From: Melampsora larici-populina 98AG31
Taxonomy: Eukaryota > Basidiomycota > Pucciniomycetes > Pucciniales > Melampsoraceae
Direction of reading: 5' to 3'
DNA: 64,000 nt
Assembly (NCBI RefSeq): GCF_000204055.1
Contig: NW_006768794.1
Location: forward strand, 754,423-818,422
The position numbers and the translations under genes are program-made. Positions 1 to 9,666 of the stretch are shown one piece after another. The number at the start of each line of letters is the position of its first letter. The first letter of the stretch is position 1. The notes below the pieces were generated by a model that ran no database searches, had not been told where the DNA came from, and worked only from the letters and a program-made list of their open reading frames with translations.

Positions 1-19
1 GTTGCTCTTGCTTCTTCTT

Positions 20-2032
20 TCAATTTATCAATTGTTGAATCATTTGACTTTCGTGTTTCTCAAATTTATTGAATAATTCTTCAATTTTATTGTATGGGTC
101 TTTGATTGGTAGTTTCAATTGTTTATCTAATTTGACATCTAGTTGTTTGGTCACAATCTTTGTTTCTGCTAAATCACTTACAAGTGCATCACTTATTTCT
201 CTGATACTTTCCTTATCTTCATTTCTATTTTGAGATATTTTATTGATTACGTCTTGGAAGTTCTTTTCATAATTGCTAAATTTTAATGAGATCTTTCTCT
301 CATTGTCTGAAATCCTTGTAGCAATTTGACTGGCCAGGTTGGTCATTTGTTTGATCATGTTTTGTTGAGAAGCTGTTAGAGTTGCTTCTTCATATCTCTT
401 ATTCAAAGTTTCTCTAATTTGTAATACTAGAGCTTGGGTTTTATTCAAGCTGTACATTGGAGTAACGTCAGAGTTCTGAATTTCTTTTTCTCCTGGTGCA
501 ACCTCTTGACTTGTATTAGAAGTTGATGCACTGTTGTCTTTATTTTCAGAGGAAGGTATTTGTTGCTTTCCCTTCCCTTTACTTTTAGGGCTCTCTTCAG
601 TTTGAGATGAACTTATTTGGTTTCTAACTTCAACAAGGTGTGTTTTTAATTCTGAAAATTTGTTTGTTAATTCATCTTGTACTTCTTTATGATATCTGTT
701 GATATCAAGCTCACTAAAAAGTTTTTTTACTTCTGCTACTTGCTCACTCAAATCTTTAAACTTAATCATAATATCCTCATAGGATGATTTATGTAATTGG
801 CAAGTCGATTGGAAGTCTTTCACTCTCGCTTGCTCACTTGTCTCACTTTGATGTTTTAGTAGGTTCAGGGTTGGATTTAAATGTTCAACTTTCTCATAAA
901 TTGCATAACTTTTTCGTCGAATAAGATCATCTAGGTCTAAGTGAGAAGTTGAGACAGAAACTGATGAAGAGGAAACTTTGGAATCAAATTTGGAAACTGA
1001 ATGCGGCTGGTTGAACAGCCCTTGATAGTTTACCTGTCCTATCTCGACTTCTCCCATCTTTACAGATTCTACTGAAGGAGATAGTAAATTGGAGGAATCA
1101 CTCTCTAAAGGGGGGCCAGTAAAAGGAGTATCAGTATACAATACTGATGGATGGTGGTGAAAAGCAGAACTGGGAGGAGGCAAGATACTTACTGATCTCG
1201 CTCCCTCTCCTTCCCTTTCCCCTTCGGGTCTGGGTCGGAATCGTCTTGTTTCATCCGTTTCACTACCAAGATCATGTCCAGTAAGTTGGATGCGTTCTCC
1301 GCTAAGGCATCGATCTCGTCGTCGCGAGCCCTCTTGCGGCGTTGGCTGGATGGACCGGCTGCTCGTGGATTCTCGAACGGTTCCATCGTTCGTGGGTTCA
1401 GATGGTAGGGGTTGTAGTTCGCTACTTGCTCTACCTTGGTTCGATGACGACGGCCCCCAAGGAACTCCTCGAGTTCCTTGTGGGCTTCCTTGGCCATACC
1501 GAGGATTCGTCGAAAGTTCGCGTTGTTGTTCGCAACGCGGGCTTCGTCTAGGTTCTGCTTGAGACCGATAATCGCCTGACGGAGTCGGGCTTCCTCGGCT
1601 TCGCGGGTCTGCTGGTACGACGGTTGCGGAGGAGGAGGCGGTGGCATGGGTTGGTTGCTCGAACCTTGAGTCGGTTGTTGGGGTCGATACACCGGGGAAG
1701 GGTGAGGAGGGTATTGAGGTTGGGGGTTGTAGGCTGGGGATGGTGCCGGTGGGTACTGAGCTACCGGTGCCGCTAGATTCGGAGGATAGTGCGGTTGGTA
1801 GTGATACCCCGCCTGTTGTTGTTGAGTCTAAGGTCAATTTGTTAGTACTTTCTAAACTATCAACCAAACTCAAGTCTGGCTTACCTGAGCTGGGTAGTGG
1901 TGGGAATAACTCCCCCACTGGTGTCCCTCTCGTGCTCCTTGTTCTTGGTTCGGCTGACCGTCGCGATTTTGCTGAGCCTCTTGTGCTGATTGAGCTAGCT
2001 CGGCTTGGTGGTTGCGATTCTCTGGCAGACAT
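20..2032 (-). CDS. Gag N-terminal region of element A copy 1 (frameshifted)
   Basis: An ATG-initiated frame of 670 codons. The N-terminus is Ser/Pro/Arg-rich (MSARESQPPSRASS, then ELFPPLPSSGKP). The part overlapping ORF1 (about residues 80-275) is poorly conserved. From residue about 285 on (ILPPP, HHHPSVL, LDDLIRRK) it is a long predicted coiled coil, well conserved with copy 2 and containing TPMYSLNKTQALVLQIRE. Its ATG sits 9 bases before the acceptor of ORF1 exon E. A one-base deletion near position 45, compared with 10,347-10,365 of copy 2, shifts the frame and gives the TGA at 20-22. In copy 2 this frame continues to the capsid and pol domains. Confidence 0.8.
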   Translation of the reverse strand: MSARESQPPSRASSISTRGSAKSRRSAEPRTRSTRGTPVGELFPPLPSSGKPDLSLVDSLESTNKLTLDSTTTGGVSLPTALSSESSGTGSSVPTGTIPSLQPPTSIPSSPFPGVSTPTTDSRFEQPTHATASSSATVVPADPRSRGSPTPSGDYRSQAEPRRSPRCEQQRELSTNPRYGQGSPQGTRGVPWGPSSSNQGRASSELQPLPSEPTNDGTVRESTSSRSIQPTPQEGSRRRDRCLSGERIQLTGHDLGSETDETRRFRPRPEGEREGEGARSVSILPPPSSAFHHHPSVLYTDTPFTGPPLESDSSNLLSPSVESVKMGEVEIGQVNYQGLFNQPHSVSKFDSKVSSSSVSVSTSHLDLDDLIRRKSYAIYEKVEHLNPTLNLLKHQSETSEQARVKDFQSTCQLHKSSYEDIMIKFKDLSEQVAEVKKLFSELDINRYHKEVQDELTNKFSELKTHLVEVRNQISSSQTEESPKSKGKGKQQIPSSENKDNSASTSNTSQEVAPGEKEIQNSDVTPMYSLNKTQALVLQIRETLNKRYEEATLTASQQNMIKQMTNLASQIATRISDNERKISLKFSNYEKNFQDVINKISQNRNEDKESIREISDALVSDLAETKIVTKQLDVKLDKQLKLPIKDPYNKIEELFNKFEKHESQMIQQLIN

Positions 2033-3042
2033 AGTCGTAGTGAAAAAGATATAATGTAAAAAAAAAAAAAAGAAAAGATTTTAATTAGTTTTTTTTTTTA
2101 TAGATGTTGAAAAATAACCACGTATCTTGTACTTACGATGGACTTGAGGTCCTGGTACTTGGTGTTGTTGCTGTCCTTGATTCGGACCGATATTCGGATC
2201 TTGATCTTTTTAGGTTAGAAAATAAATTGTAAAGTCAATATTTTTACTTATGTAAAAAGGAATTGAACCAAATAAAAAAAAATATTCAAGGAGATATAGT
2301 TACTATGGTACTGAGCTGTTAAGGCTTCGGGAGGGGGTCCTTGAGCTCGCGATTGGTCTCTTGCGGTTACGTCTGAGCCAGGTGAGTCAATGTCTATGTT
2401 GGCTAACGGATCTTGTGGGATCGGAGTCGCTACGGTGGATTCGATCTCTATTGGTTCCTGCGTGACGTTACCGTACGCGTCCTCAAAGTCAAGGACAGAA
2501 CCGTCGATTGCTGGTGTGGAGCGATGAGTACGGTCTGCACCTACAGATTGACGGCCGGATTGCTCGTTTGGTGTGCCGTGGTTAGCGAGGTCTAAAGAGT
2601 TGAATATGTGCGGGAAAGACACTATCCACGTCAATAGGTAATACGATGAAGGGAAGAGATTGAAGAAAGAAGGGAAAGAGAAAAAAAAATGTGTAGGATG
2701 GAAGCGAGATGAGAAAAAATAAACGAAACGAAAAGAAAAAAAAATTGTTAGTTCTTCTTGAAATGGTTAATGTTCAGGGATTAGAGGTATTGGAATAAGA
2801 TTAGAAGTTTCCTAGTTACTTTTAATATAAACTACTAGTTTGATAGTTCGAAAAAGGTTTCGGAGTTTGTATGATTGTTTTAAGTAAGGATAACAAGGTT
2901 CTCGGAGTGGAAGAATCTTGTCTAAGGATTGATCGCTATCGAAAGGGTAGATCTTCTTATACGAAAGAAATCGCTGGTCGGTTCCGTTTCCGATGCGGGT
3001 TTCTAGAAGGATCACTGTGTAGATGACGTAGTAAGTTTCTTT
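1189..3042 (-). CDS. ORF1 of element A copy 1: spliced reading frame overlapping gag
   Basis: Function unknown. Five exons can be followed: B 2,820-3,042, C 2,304-2,621, D 2,137-2,205, E 1,885-2,021, F 1,189-1,827. All junctions are GT-AG and the phases close exactly (0/1, 2/1, 2/1, 2/0, 0/stop), giving 462 codons. Exon C encodes an acidic stretch with DFEDAYGNVTQEPI and DIDSPGSDVTARDQ. Exons D-E are Gln-rich, and the start of F is a Pro/Tyr/Gln-rich linker. The remainder is a charged helical domain ending in a Lys-rich tail (KGKGKER) and a TAA stop. The same exons, frame and stop occur in copy 2. Exons E and F overlap gag in another frame, and in the helical part the ORF1 frame is the better conserved of the two. 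The first exon and start codon are not resolved. Confidence 0.75.
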
Positions 3043-4008
3043 CTCCAGATAGGTCAATGAGTATCACTGGCTGACTCACTTTTCTATTGGTATCTATGTA
3101 TGTTGTTGTGCAAGGTCGTTCGTTCGCTAATGTCTTTTGCGGTGGTAAGTAGGATGGAAATGATCTGGTTCTTCTTACTCATCAATTTGAAAATAATTTA
3201 GATCGTTATTCGCCGTCGTTTGGTCTTGAATTGACTCGTCGGGCAGAATTCAAGGAAGGAATAAAATCTTATTGGAAATTAATATGTCAGGGAGAAGAAA
3301 GAAAAAAAATAATAAAGGAAATGTGGCTTACAGTGTATACAAGCACTGCCTTTCTTTCTGGTTTGTTTGTTTTGGCTTGTCCGATCGGCGAAATTTCGAT
3401 TTTGATTCCAATTCCCCGCTGGTTCTTCTTTTGTTGTTAATTTTCGATTCGCTCGTCCACTCTGATATCCTAAAACTGATAGTTCTTTTCGTTCGGTGAT
3501 ATGATTGATGTTGAAAAGGATGTATCGTCTTTTTCTTTGTCTGGATATTTTGAAATTCAATGTCCTGTGTATGTAACTACCCGACTCGTCGGTTCTGTAG
3601 TTTTAGAAGTCGGGCTTTTTAACTTCAAGGAATACTCGAATTAGTTATCTCAGCGTATCACTCAAAGAAAATCAAACAAAACAACAAAAAAAAAAAAAAA
3701 CTAGCTACAAAAAAAAATTTTTTGTAATATGGTAGAATGAAAATGTGAGAGAAAGGAATTGAACAAAATTTTTTTTTTTTTTTAATTGGCTGAGGGTGTT
3801 AATATGGATTGGGTAAAAATGGTTGATGATTAATCACAATGCTCCAATGATCTGATTATATAATTTCTAGTATGTTGTGTTTGTGTAGTTGAATAACTTG
3901 GAGTGTTCTAATTTAGAATCCAAGTTATTAGTGATTTGTTTTGAATTGTCTAGTTCTATGATGTCTCACACTTTTGGTAAAAAGTAGAGGTTGAAATATG
4001 AGTTTCAA
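3043..4008 (-). other. 5' leader of element A copy 1
   Basis: Non-coding leader between primer-binding site and ORF1 exon B, with long A/T runs. The stretch 3,080-3,200 (minus) contains a candidate first exon ending at donor GTGAGT (3,074-3,079) whose phase fits exon B. It begins with residues LPPQKT, similar to LPPRTN in copy 2 (14,170-14,245). Further upstream, 3,279-3,560 and 14,390-14,520 are similar DNA, but no start codon could be fixed. Confidence 0.5.
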
Positions 4009-4026
4009 CACGATGAGGCCCCCAAA
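4009..4026 (-). promoter_or_regulatory. Primer-binding site region of element A copy 1
   Basis: Identical to 15,092-15,109 and likewise directly inside an LTR, showing that the 4,027-5,026 LTR heads a second element copy. Confidence 0.65.
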
Positions 4027-5026
4027 TGTGAGGGATGGGTGCTCTTTGTGGGAGTACTCAGTGCTCACTAAAGGTTATATGGTAGGTTTCTCAATTTTAA
4101 TTTCTTTATTTCAATTATGTAGTAAGTACAAATTGAAGTAAAGAAAGAAAAGAAAGAGGAAAAGGAAGGTACTGACAGACTGTTTGGGTAAACCCTGACA
4201 GACTTCAGTTAATTGACTCCTGAATAGGAGATTTAGTAATTATAATAAGATGTTATTATAATAATGAAGGTTGGATCCTGGACCTTCCTTTAATCTCTAT
4301 TGTAACAGATCAAAGAGTGAATTAGTTCACCAATCTGGTTGTTCTTAAAGTCACCAACTTGGGGTTGTTCTTAAGGTCACCAGCCTGGAGTTCTTCTTAA
4401 GGTCACTAGCCTGGAGTTGTTGGAGGTCACTAACCTTGATTGGGTTTCTACTTAGGGGAAGTAGAGGATCCAGAAAGGAATGAAGAATTGTATTACCTAC
4501 TTTTAATCAGGAAGCTGATTAAAGTTGATGAAGCTTATCACTAGTCTTATTTGTATAAGACTCTTGATATTTTACTTCAATTGAACTTTAATTGTTCTTT
4601 AAAAGTAGTGGGTAATAATTGCTTGGGGGATTTCTCTGAAGGCTGAGAGAGGAGGAGTTTATATACTCTTCTCTCCAAACCTAACTGTAGTGATATTTGT
4701 TTGTATCACTACAGTGGTTTAGGGTTTAATTATTACTATTAATTATGATTATTATTAATACTACATGATTACATATACCTGCTATGTAATTTATGTAGTA
4801 TAAGCATTTTAACTCTTGACACTGAGTTATGAGGTGTAATTGGTGTTTTATTACATATTACATATGTTTTTAAATGTATATGTATATGTAATTGATGTTT
4901 GTATATGTTCTATTTACAAGTTACATGTGTTTTGTAAGCTATATACACATGTAATTAGGTTGGTAAGTGGGATTTTGTGTATTATAAGTTAGTTTTGGGT
5001 ACATGTATATGTACTCAGGGCTGACA
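4027..5026 (-). repeat. LTR shared by the two copies of element A
   Basis: About 1,000 bp beginning TGTGAGGG and ending GGCTGACA on the plus strand (TG...CA). On its high side it is joined to the polypurine tract and pol of copy 2; on its low side it is joined to the same primer-binding leader (4,009-4,026) that borders the 15,110 LTR. It therefore acts as 3' LTR of copy 2 and 5' LTR of copy 1. Its last 400 bp closely match 15,700-16,112. Confidence 0.9.
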
Positions 5027-5046
5027 TTCCCCACCCTCAAAGGAGG
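5027..5046 (-). promoter_or_regulatory. Polypurine tract of element A copy 2
   Basis: On the minus strand the 20 bases before the 3' LTR read CCTCCTTTGAGGGTGGGGAA. The purine run directly before TGTCAGCC is the expected plus-strand primer. It lies just after the pol stop codon at 5,050. Confidence 0.7.
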
Positions 5047-5049
5047 TCA

Positions 5050-8000
5050 TTACTTCTTTTCAGAAGGTTTATGAGCTCTTTTTTGTGCTCTGAAATCCCT
5101 CAAGGTTGTCTTGCCGTTGGGTACTTTATCAGCTGGCAGCCATTCATCTTCATCTGCACTCCTATTTTTGTATCTTACAAGATAGAGAGTTGTAGATTTA
5201 CCATTAACTTGTGTTTCTCTTTGTTTTATAATATGTGAAAAAACTTTCTCTCCGTCAGTTTCAAACCTGATGGGAGTTTTCTTTGGTATTTCTCTGTCAG
5301 GGAATTTACTCTTATCTGAAGCATGGAATTTCTTGATCAATGAAATTGGGAAAACTGGGTGTTTTCTCCCAAATTCCTCAGTTAATGCTACTTCCACTGC
5401 ATTGCTACCATGAAACTTCAATATGATAAAAGGCCCTACAAACTGGTCTTGGAGTTTCTTTGGTCCTTGTAAATTAGTGAAATTTGTAGTGGAGAGTAGT
5501 ACTTGTTCTCCCACTACAAACTTAGGTTCTTTGTGAGTTTTATTCCATCTCTCTTGATTATAAGTCACAGCATCTTCAATGCATTGGGCTGCTCGAGCTC
5601 GTGCTTTTCCTAGCATATCAAAGAAACTTAGTGACGTTGGATGAAATTCAACATTCTTGTTTTTGATCTGGTCCTTTGGCAATCTTGGACAATAGCCTCT
5701 TTCTACCTCAAAAGGTTTCTTTCCTGTTGTGCTATGTACACTACTATTATATGCCAATTCTAAAGCTGGTAGTAAGGTATGCCAGTCATGTGTGTGTCCA
5801 TCTTTATCTGTGTAAGAAAGTCCTTCAGTGCAATATCTTCTAATTATTTCCGTCAAGGTACTGATGTTTCTTTCACTTAGTCCATCAGTCTGTGGATGGT
5901 ATGCTGTAGAAAGGGCTAGTGTTGTTCCAATGAGCGTATGGAGGCTTTTCCAAAATTCAGATGTAAATTTTGGGTCTCTGTCACTGATGATTATTCGTGG
6001 TAATCCTACGTCACTTATTATTCTTTCCCAGAATAGTAGAGCAATATCTATTGCTGTTGCTTCTTTGTAGCATGGTAAAAATCTTGTTCTCTTTGAGAAT
6101 CTGTCTACAATCACTAATACACAGTTGTAATTGTTAATCAATGATGGTGGGAGACCCGTAACAAAATCCATGTTAATGACTTCCCAGGCATATGTTGGTT
6201 CTTCTATTCTTTGAAGTAAACCAAATCTTTTACCTGTGGCTTTGTTTGCTTTTTGGCATCTTTCGCAAGTCTTTACGTAGTCTTCAACATCCTGTCTCCA
6301 ATTTGGCCACCAAGCTGTACTCTTGATTCTGTCCACTGTCCTGTCCTCAGACAGATGTCCTGACATAAATTCATCGTGACATACATGTAATGTTTGTTGA
6401 ATATGTTCTGTAGTTATTATTACTAAAACTGCAGTATGTTTCTCTCTGAAATAAAGCAAGTCAGATTCAAGAGAAATCTTACCTTGGGCTAGTCCGTCTT
6501 TCCAAGGCTGCTCAAGTGTGCTTGATAGGCTCAAATCATTGTTTCGTGCTGACAATATTCTGGTAAGTTTGGCTGTGTTACTATTTTTTTCATAGCTAGT
6601 TTTTACTTCATCGAAGAATTCCTCAGATAATTCACATAAACTAATCCCCATCACAGGGATATCTCTTTCCATTTCTTCTGGTTCCCATGCTGGGTTGCTG
6701 GAGTCATTTGGCAATGCCATTCTACTAAGTCCATCTGCATTGTTGTGAAACTTTCCAGGTCTATGAGTAATTGTCATGAAGGGTTTATACTCTTGTATTG
6801 CCATCATCCATCTCAACATGTGTCTGCTGGGAGATTTGAGGTTTGTTAAAGATCTTACTCCAGTACAGTCTGTTATGACTTCAAAGTAGCTACCATCAAG
6901 GTAGTAGTGTAATTTTTCTAATGCCCAAACTAGTGCTAAGGCCTCTAGCTGTGGGGAAGAGTATCTGCTTTCCGTGTCCGTTAATTTTCTAGATATAAAA
7001 ACTATTGGTCCTTCTTTTGGTTTGCCTTCAATTATTTGTGTCTGATGGAGTGCTGCTCCTAATCCTTCAATTGATGCATCTACGTAAAGTTTAAAAGGTT
7101 TCTCAAAGTCAGGGTGAAATAAGATTGGTGCCGTTGTAAGTATTTGTTTTATTTTATTTACCGCATCAATTCTTTCTTTTGTCATTTCAAAGGCAACACC
7201 TTTAGCGTAAAGTTTGTAGAGGCTACGAGTAATAATTCCAAAGTTTGGAATGTGAGCTCTGTAATAGCTTGTAAAACCTAAAAATGAACTTAGTTCTTGT
7301 TTGTCTTTTGGACAAGGTTTTTGTAGTACTGCTGCTACAGAGTTTTGGTCTACTGCTACCCATAGGCCTGATACACGATGTCCTAGAGCTTTGCATTCTT
7401 CAAACCCAAAGTGGCATTTCTTCAAAGATATTGTCATACCCATGGCTTTAGCTCTCAACAATACAATTTCCATGGATGCCATGTGTGCCTCCCAACTTGT
7501 ATGAAAAAGAATAAGGTCATCAATATAAACTTTAAGCCATCCCTCTCGTAGTTCTTTTGAAAATTCTGTGTCCATCATTCTTTGGAAGAAAGCTGGAGCA
7601 TTTTTTATTCCAAAGGGCATTCTGATATATTCAAATATCCCTAGATGACATATGATTCTAAGATATTTTCTGCTATTGATTTCTACTATGTTTTGGTGAA
7701 ATCCTTTCATTATATCCATCAAAGTAATGAGTCTTGCTCTGAAGAGGTTTGTTAATGATTGATCTATCCTGGGTAGTGGGTATCTATCAGGCTTTGTATA
7801 TTGATTAAGGGCTCTAAAGTCTCCACAAAGTCTGGATTTATCATTATGCCATGCTATTAGAACAGGCGAAGTTACATCAACTTCTTCATCACTACCTACT
7901 TTTCGTATTACACCCATACTAAGTAGTTCTTCAATATGTTTCTCTATTTCTTTTCTACTTCTTGGGCTAGCTGGATATGCGCCTTTCCTCAATATAGGAG

Positions 8001-9666
8001 GGTAAGGTTTATCAATTGTCAGTTCTATTGTTACAGGATGGTTTTTAATAACTCCCAGAGGCTGTTCTCCTAAACCAAATTGATCTTTGTATTTAATTAC
8101 CATTTTGATTATGTCCTCTTTTTGACTATGAGTAAGATTGGGTCCAAATTGAGCTTCTAATATCTTATCTCTGAGTTTCTTTGTATCTTCATTTGTTGCA
8201 CTTTCTACTGTAATGTCAGGTTTAATGGCTAAAATTTCTTGATGTTGCATTAAAGCAAACTTGATACTTTTGTTATTGTTACCAATAGTAAAATAACGCT
8301 CTTTACTATGAAATATATCAAATCCATATTGGCTCAAATTCTCCGCACCTAATATGAAGTATTTGTTGTTGGCGTTCTCCATTACTACAAATTCAGCTTG
8401 CATTCTGATTGATTGTTTAACATGTGGAAATATGACAGGTAAACTTATTACTCCTAAAGCATGTAGTTTACTGCCTACTCCTGAGAATTTCACATGGCTA
8501 CTAGGCATCATTTTATCCTGCCAGTCTGGGACAATCTCAGAGAGAAAATGTTTTCCTACGATTGAGCATGATGCTCCGCTGTCTAGAAGTATAGGCACTT
8601 TACAATTATTCACTAGTGCTCGAGCCATTGCGTGATGTCCTAGTGTGTGTGCCATTCCATCTGCTGGTTTGGATTTTAGTAATCTGGCATCAATTGTGTT
8701 TCCCATTTGCATGTCATCCTTCCAGGAATGAGGTACATTTGCTTCTGCTTGCAGTATGTTGATGTCTTTCTCATCACTTTCATGAGTATCAATCATGCAC
8801 AGATCTTGTTGCTGATGAGTATTTTCTCCCTCACTGTCTGAAGTTGATTCATCTGATAATTTTCCGCCTTGAAAGTCATATTCATCATTCATATGATCAC
8901 TATCTTCTTCATCTTCTTCAATCATATTAATTTTCTTATCTTTACATCCTCTCCATTGATGTTTTGGATCTTTGTTTCCACAATTTGGGCATGCTCTGAA
9001 AGGTTTCTTCTCTGATGTACTTGGCTGAACCTCTGTACTAGAGGGACCTTGCATTCTATCACTATTGAAAGTGGCTTTTATTTCACTAAAAGGTTTCCTT
9101 GGCCTGTTCAAGTACTTTCTCTTATTAATTATACTTGTATTCTCATAAATGTCCTTGAATATCAGTAAGAAATTATCCCATTCATAGGGTGTGGTCAATT
9201 GACTTTTGATTGCAGTTCTGACATCACCGTCAACTTTGTTTAATATTTTGTTTACAATTCTCTCCTCAGAAGATTCTGGATCAAAAGCTGCAATTCTTTT
9301 CTTTTGTTTCAACGACCATGCTGTTGGATCTGCATGTAAATTGGCGTCAAATTTGTCTTTCAAGAACAAATCTTCCATATTGTTTCTCCAAACATTATTA
9401 CCAAACCTCTTATGGATTTCATCTTTCCACTCATCCCATGTCATTGAGCCTTTGCTTTTACGCTTGTCTATGTACCACTGTCCCGCTGTTCCAGTGAAGG
9501 CTGTACTCAAGTGGCTGACCACAACAAGTGGGTCCATCTTCAAGTCTGTAATCAAGCTGTCACACCAATCAATATAATCATTATGATTATATTCTCCGTT
9601 GCCACTAAACCTTTTCCAATCTCTGCCTGTTGGCCAAAGTTTAGTTAAATCTTTGGTTAACTTGTC
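5050..9666 (-). CDS. pol: Capsid-protease-RT-RNase H-integrase-chromodomain polyprotein, element A
   Basis: The replication polyprotein of a Ty3 chromovirus. The frame is continuous with gag, separated only by TAA 9,667-9,669; the first in-frame ATG lies downstream, so it is probably made by readthrough or is a mutated fusion. Counting residues from 9,555, domains in order are: retrotransposon capsid (1-150), a cysteine knuckle-like CPNCG...C (about 190-210), aspartic protease LLDSGASCSIVG (about 320), reverse transcriptase with YIDD (about 676), RNase H YVDASIEGLGAAL (about 822), integrase HHCC zinc site (about 1,050-1,095) and catalytic Asp, Asp, Glu in MDFVTG, ISDRDPKF and DGLSERN. A C-terminal chromodomain-like segment (KVFSHIIKQRE to DEDEWLPADKV) ends the protein. 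All catalytic residues are present and no stop interrupts it. Confidence 0.93.
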   Translation of the reverse strand, partial: DKLTKDLTKLWPTGRDWKRFSGNGEYNHNDYIDWCDSLITDLKMDPLVVVSHLSTAFTGTAGQWYIDKRKSKGSMTWDEWKDEIHKRFGNNVWRNNMEDLFLKDKFDANLHADPTAWSLKQKKRIAAFDPESSEERIVNKILNKVDGDVRTAIKSQLTTPYEWDNFLLIFKDIYENTSIINKRKYLNRPRKPFSEIKATFNSDRMQGPSSTEVQPSTSEKKPFRACPNCGNKDPKHQWRGCKDKKINMIEEDEEDSDHMNDEYDFQGGKLSDESTSDSEGENTHQQQDLCMIDTHESDEKDINILQAEANVPHSWKDDMQMGNTIDARLLKSKPADGMAHTLGHHAMARALVNNCKVPILLDSGASCSIVGKHFLSEIVPDWQDKMMPSSHVKFSGVGSKLHALGVISLPVIFPHVKQSIRMQAEFVVMENANNKYFILGAENLSQYGFDIFHSKERYFTIGNNNKSIKFALMQHQEILAIKPDITVESATNEDTKKLRDKILEAQFGPNLTHSQKEDIIKMVIKYKDQFGLGEQPLGVIKNHPVTIELTIDKPYPPILRKGAYPASPRSRKEIEKHIEELLSMGVIRKVGSDEEVDVTSPVLIAWHNDKSRLCGDFRALNQYTKPDRYPLPRIDQSLTNLFRARLITLMDIMKGFHQNIVEINSRKYLRIICHLGIFEYIRMPFGIKNAPAFFQRMMDTEFSKELREGWLKVYIDDLILFHTSWEAHMASMEIVLLRAKAMGMTISLKKCHFGFEECKALGHRVSGLWVAVDQNSVAAVLQKPCPKDKQELSSFLGFTSYYRAHIPNFGIITRSLYKLYAKGVAFEMTKERIDAVNKIKQILTTAPILFHPDFEKPFKLYVDASIEGLGAALHQTQIIEGKPKEGPIVFISRKLTDTESRYSSPQLEALALVWALEKLHYYLDGSYFEVITDCTGVRSLTNLKSPSRHMLRWMMAIQEYKPFMTITHRPGKFHNNADGLSRMALPNDSSNPAWEPEEMERDIPVMGISLCELSEEFFDEVKTSYEKNSNTAKLTRILSARNNDLSLSSTLEQPWKDGLAQGKISLESDLLYFREKHTAVLVIITTEHIQQTLHVCHDEFMSGHLSEDRTVDRIKSTAWWPNWRQDVEDYVKTCERCQKANKATGKRFGLLQRIEEPTYAWEVINMDFVTGLPPSLINNYNCVLVIVDRFSKRTRFLPCYKEATAIDIALLFWERIISDVGLPRIIISDRDPKFTSEFWKSLHTLIGTTLALSTAYHPQTDGLSERNISTLTEIIRRYCTEGLSYTDKDGHTHDWHTLLPALELAYNSSVHSTTGKKPFEVERGYCPRLPKDQIKNKNVEFHPTSLSFFDMLGKARARAAQCIEDAVTYNQERWNKTHKEPKFVVGEQVLLSTTNFTNLQGPKKLQDQFVGPFIILKFHGSNAVEVALTEEFGRKHPVFPISLIKKFHASDKSKFPDREIPKKTPIRFETDGEKVFSHIIKQRETQVNGKSTTLYLVRYKNRSADEDEWLPADKVPNGKTTLRDFRAQKRAHKPSEKK

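Larger units (their letters stand above)
1..5026 (-). mobile_element. Ty3 element A, copy 1 (5' part; runs off the window start)
   Basis: Read on the minus strand this copy consists of a 5' LTR (5,026-4,027), primer-binding leader, the spliced ORF1 and the N-terminal half of gag, then leaves the window at position 1. It is collinear with 9,667-15,109 of copy 2, including leader, ORF1 exons and gag, but lacks the Mutator-like insertion seen in copy 2. Its 5' LTR is at the same time the 3' LTR of copy 2, so the two copies form a tandem with a shared LTR. The gag frame carries a one-base deletion relative to copy 2 near position 45, so this copy is probably defective. Element family and orientation are certain from the pol gene of copy 2; completeness beyond position 1 is unknown. 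Confidence 0.9.

Noticed and set aside
1189..2032. The idea that only the 670-codon gag frame is real and the second frame is a chance by-product
   Set aside because: The second frame is better conserved between copies, keeps its splice sites, phases and stop, and joins in frame to upstream exons; chance overlap does not explain this.
5050..9577. Plus-strand ORFs of 60-123 codons across pol of element A
   Set aside because: They are antisense shadows of a highly constrained coding region and have no domains.
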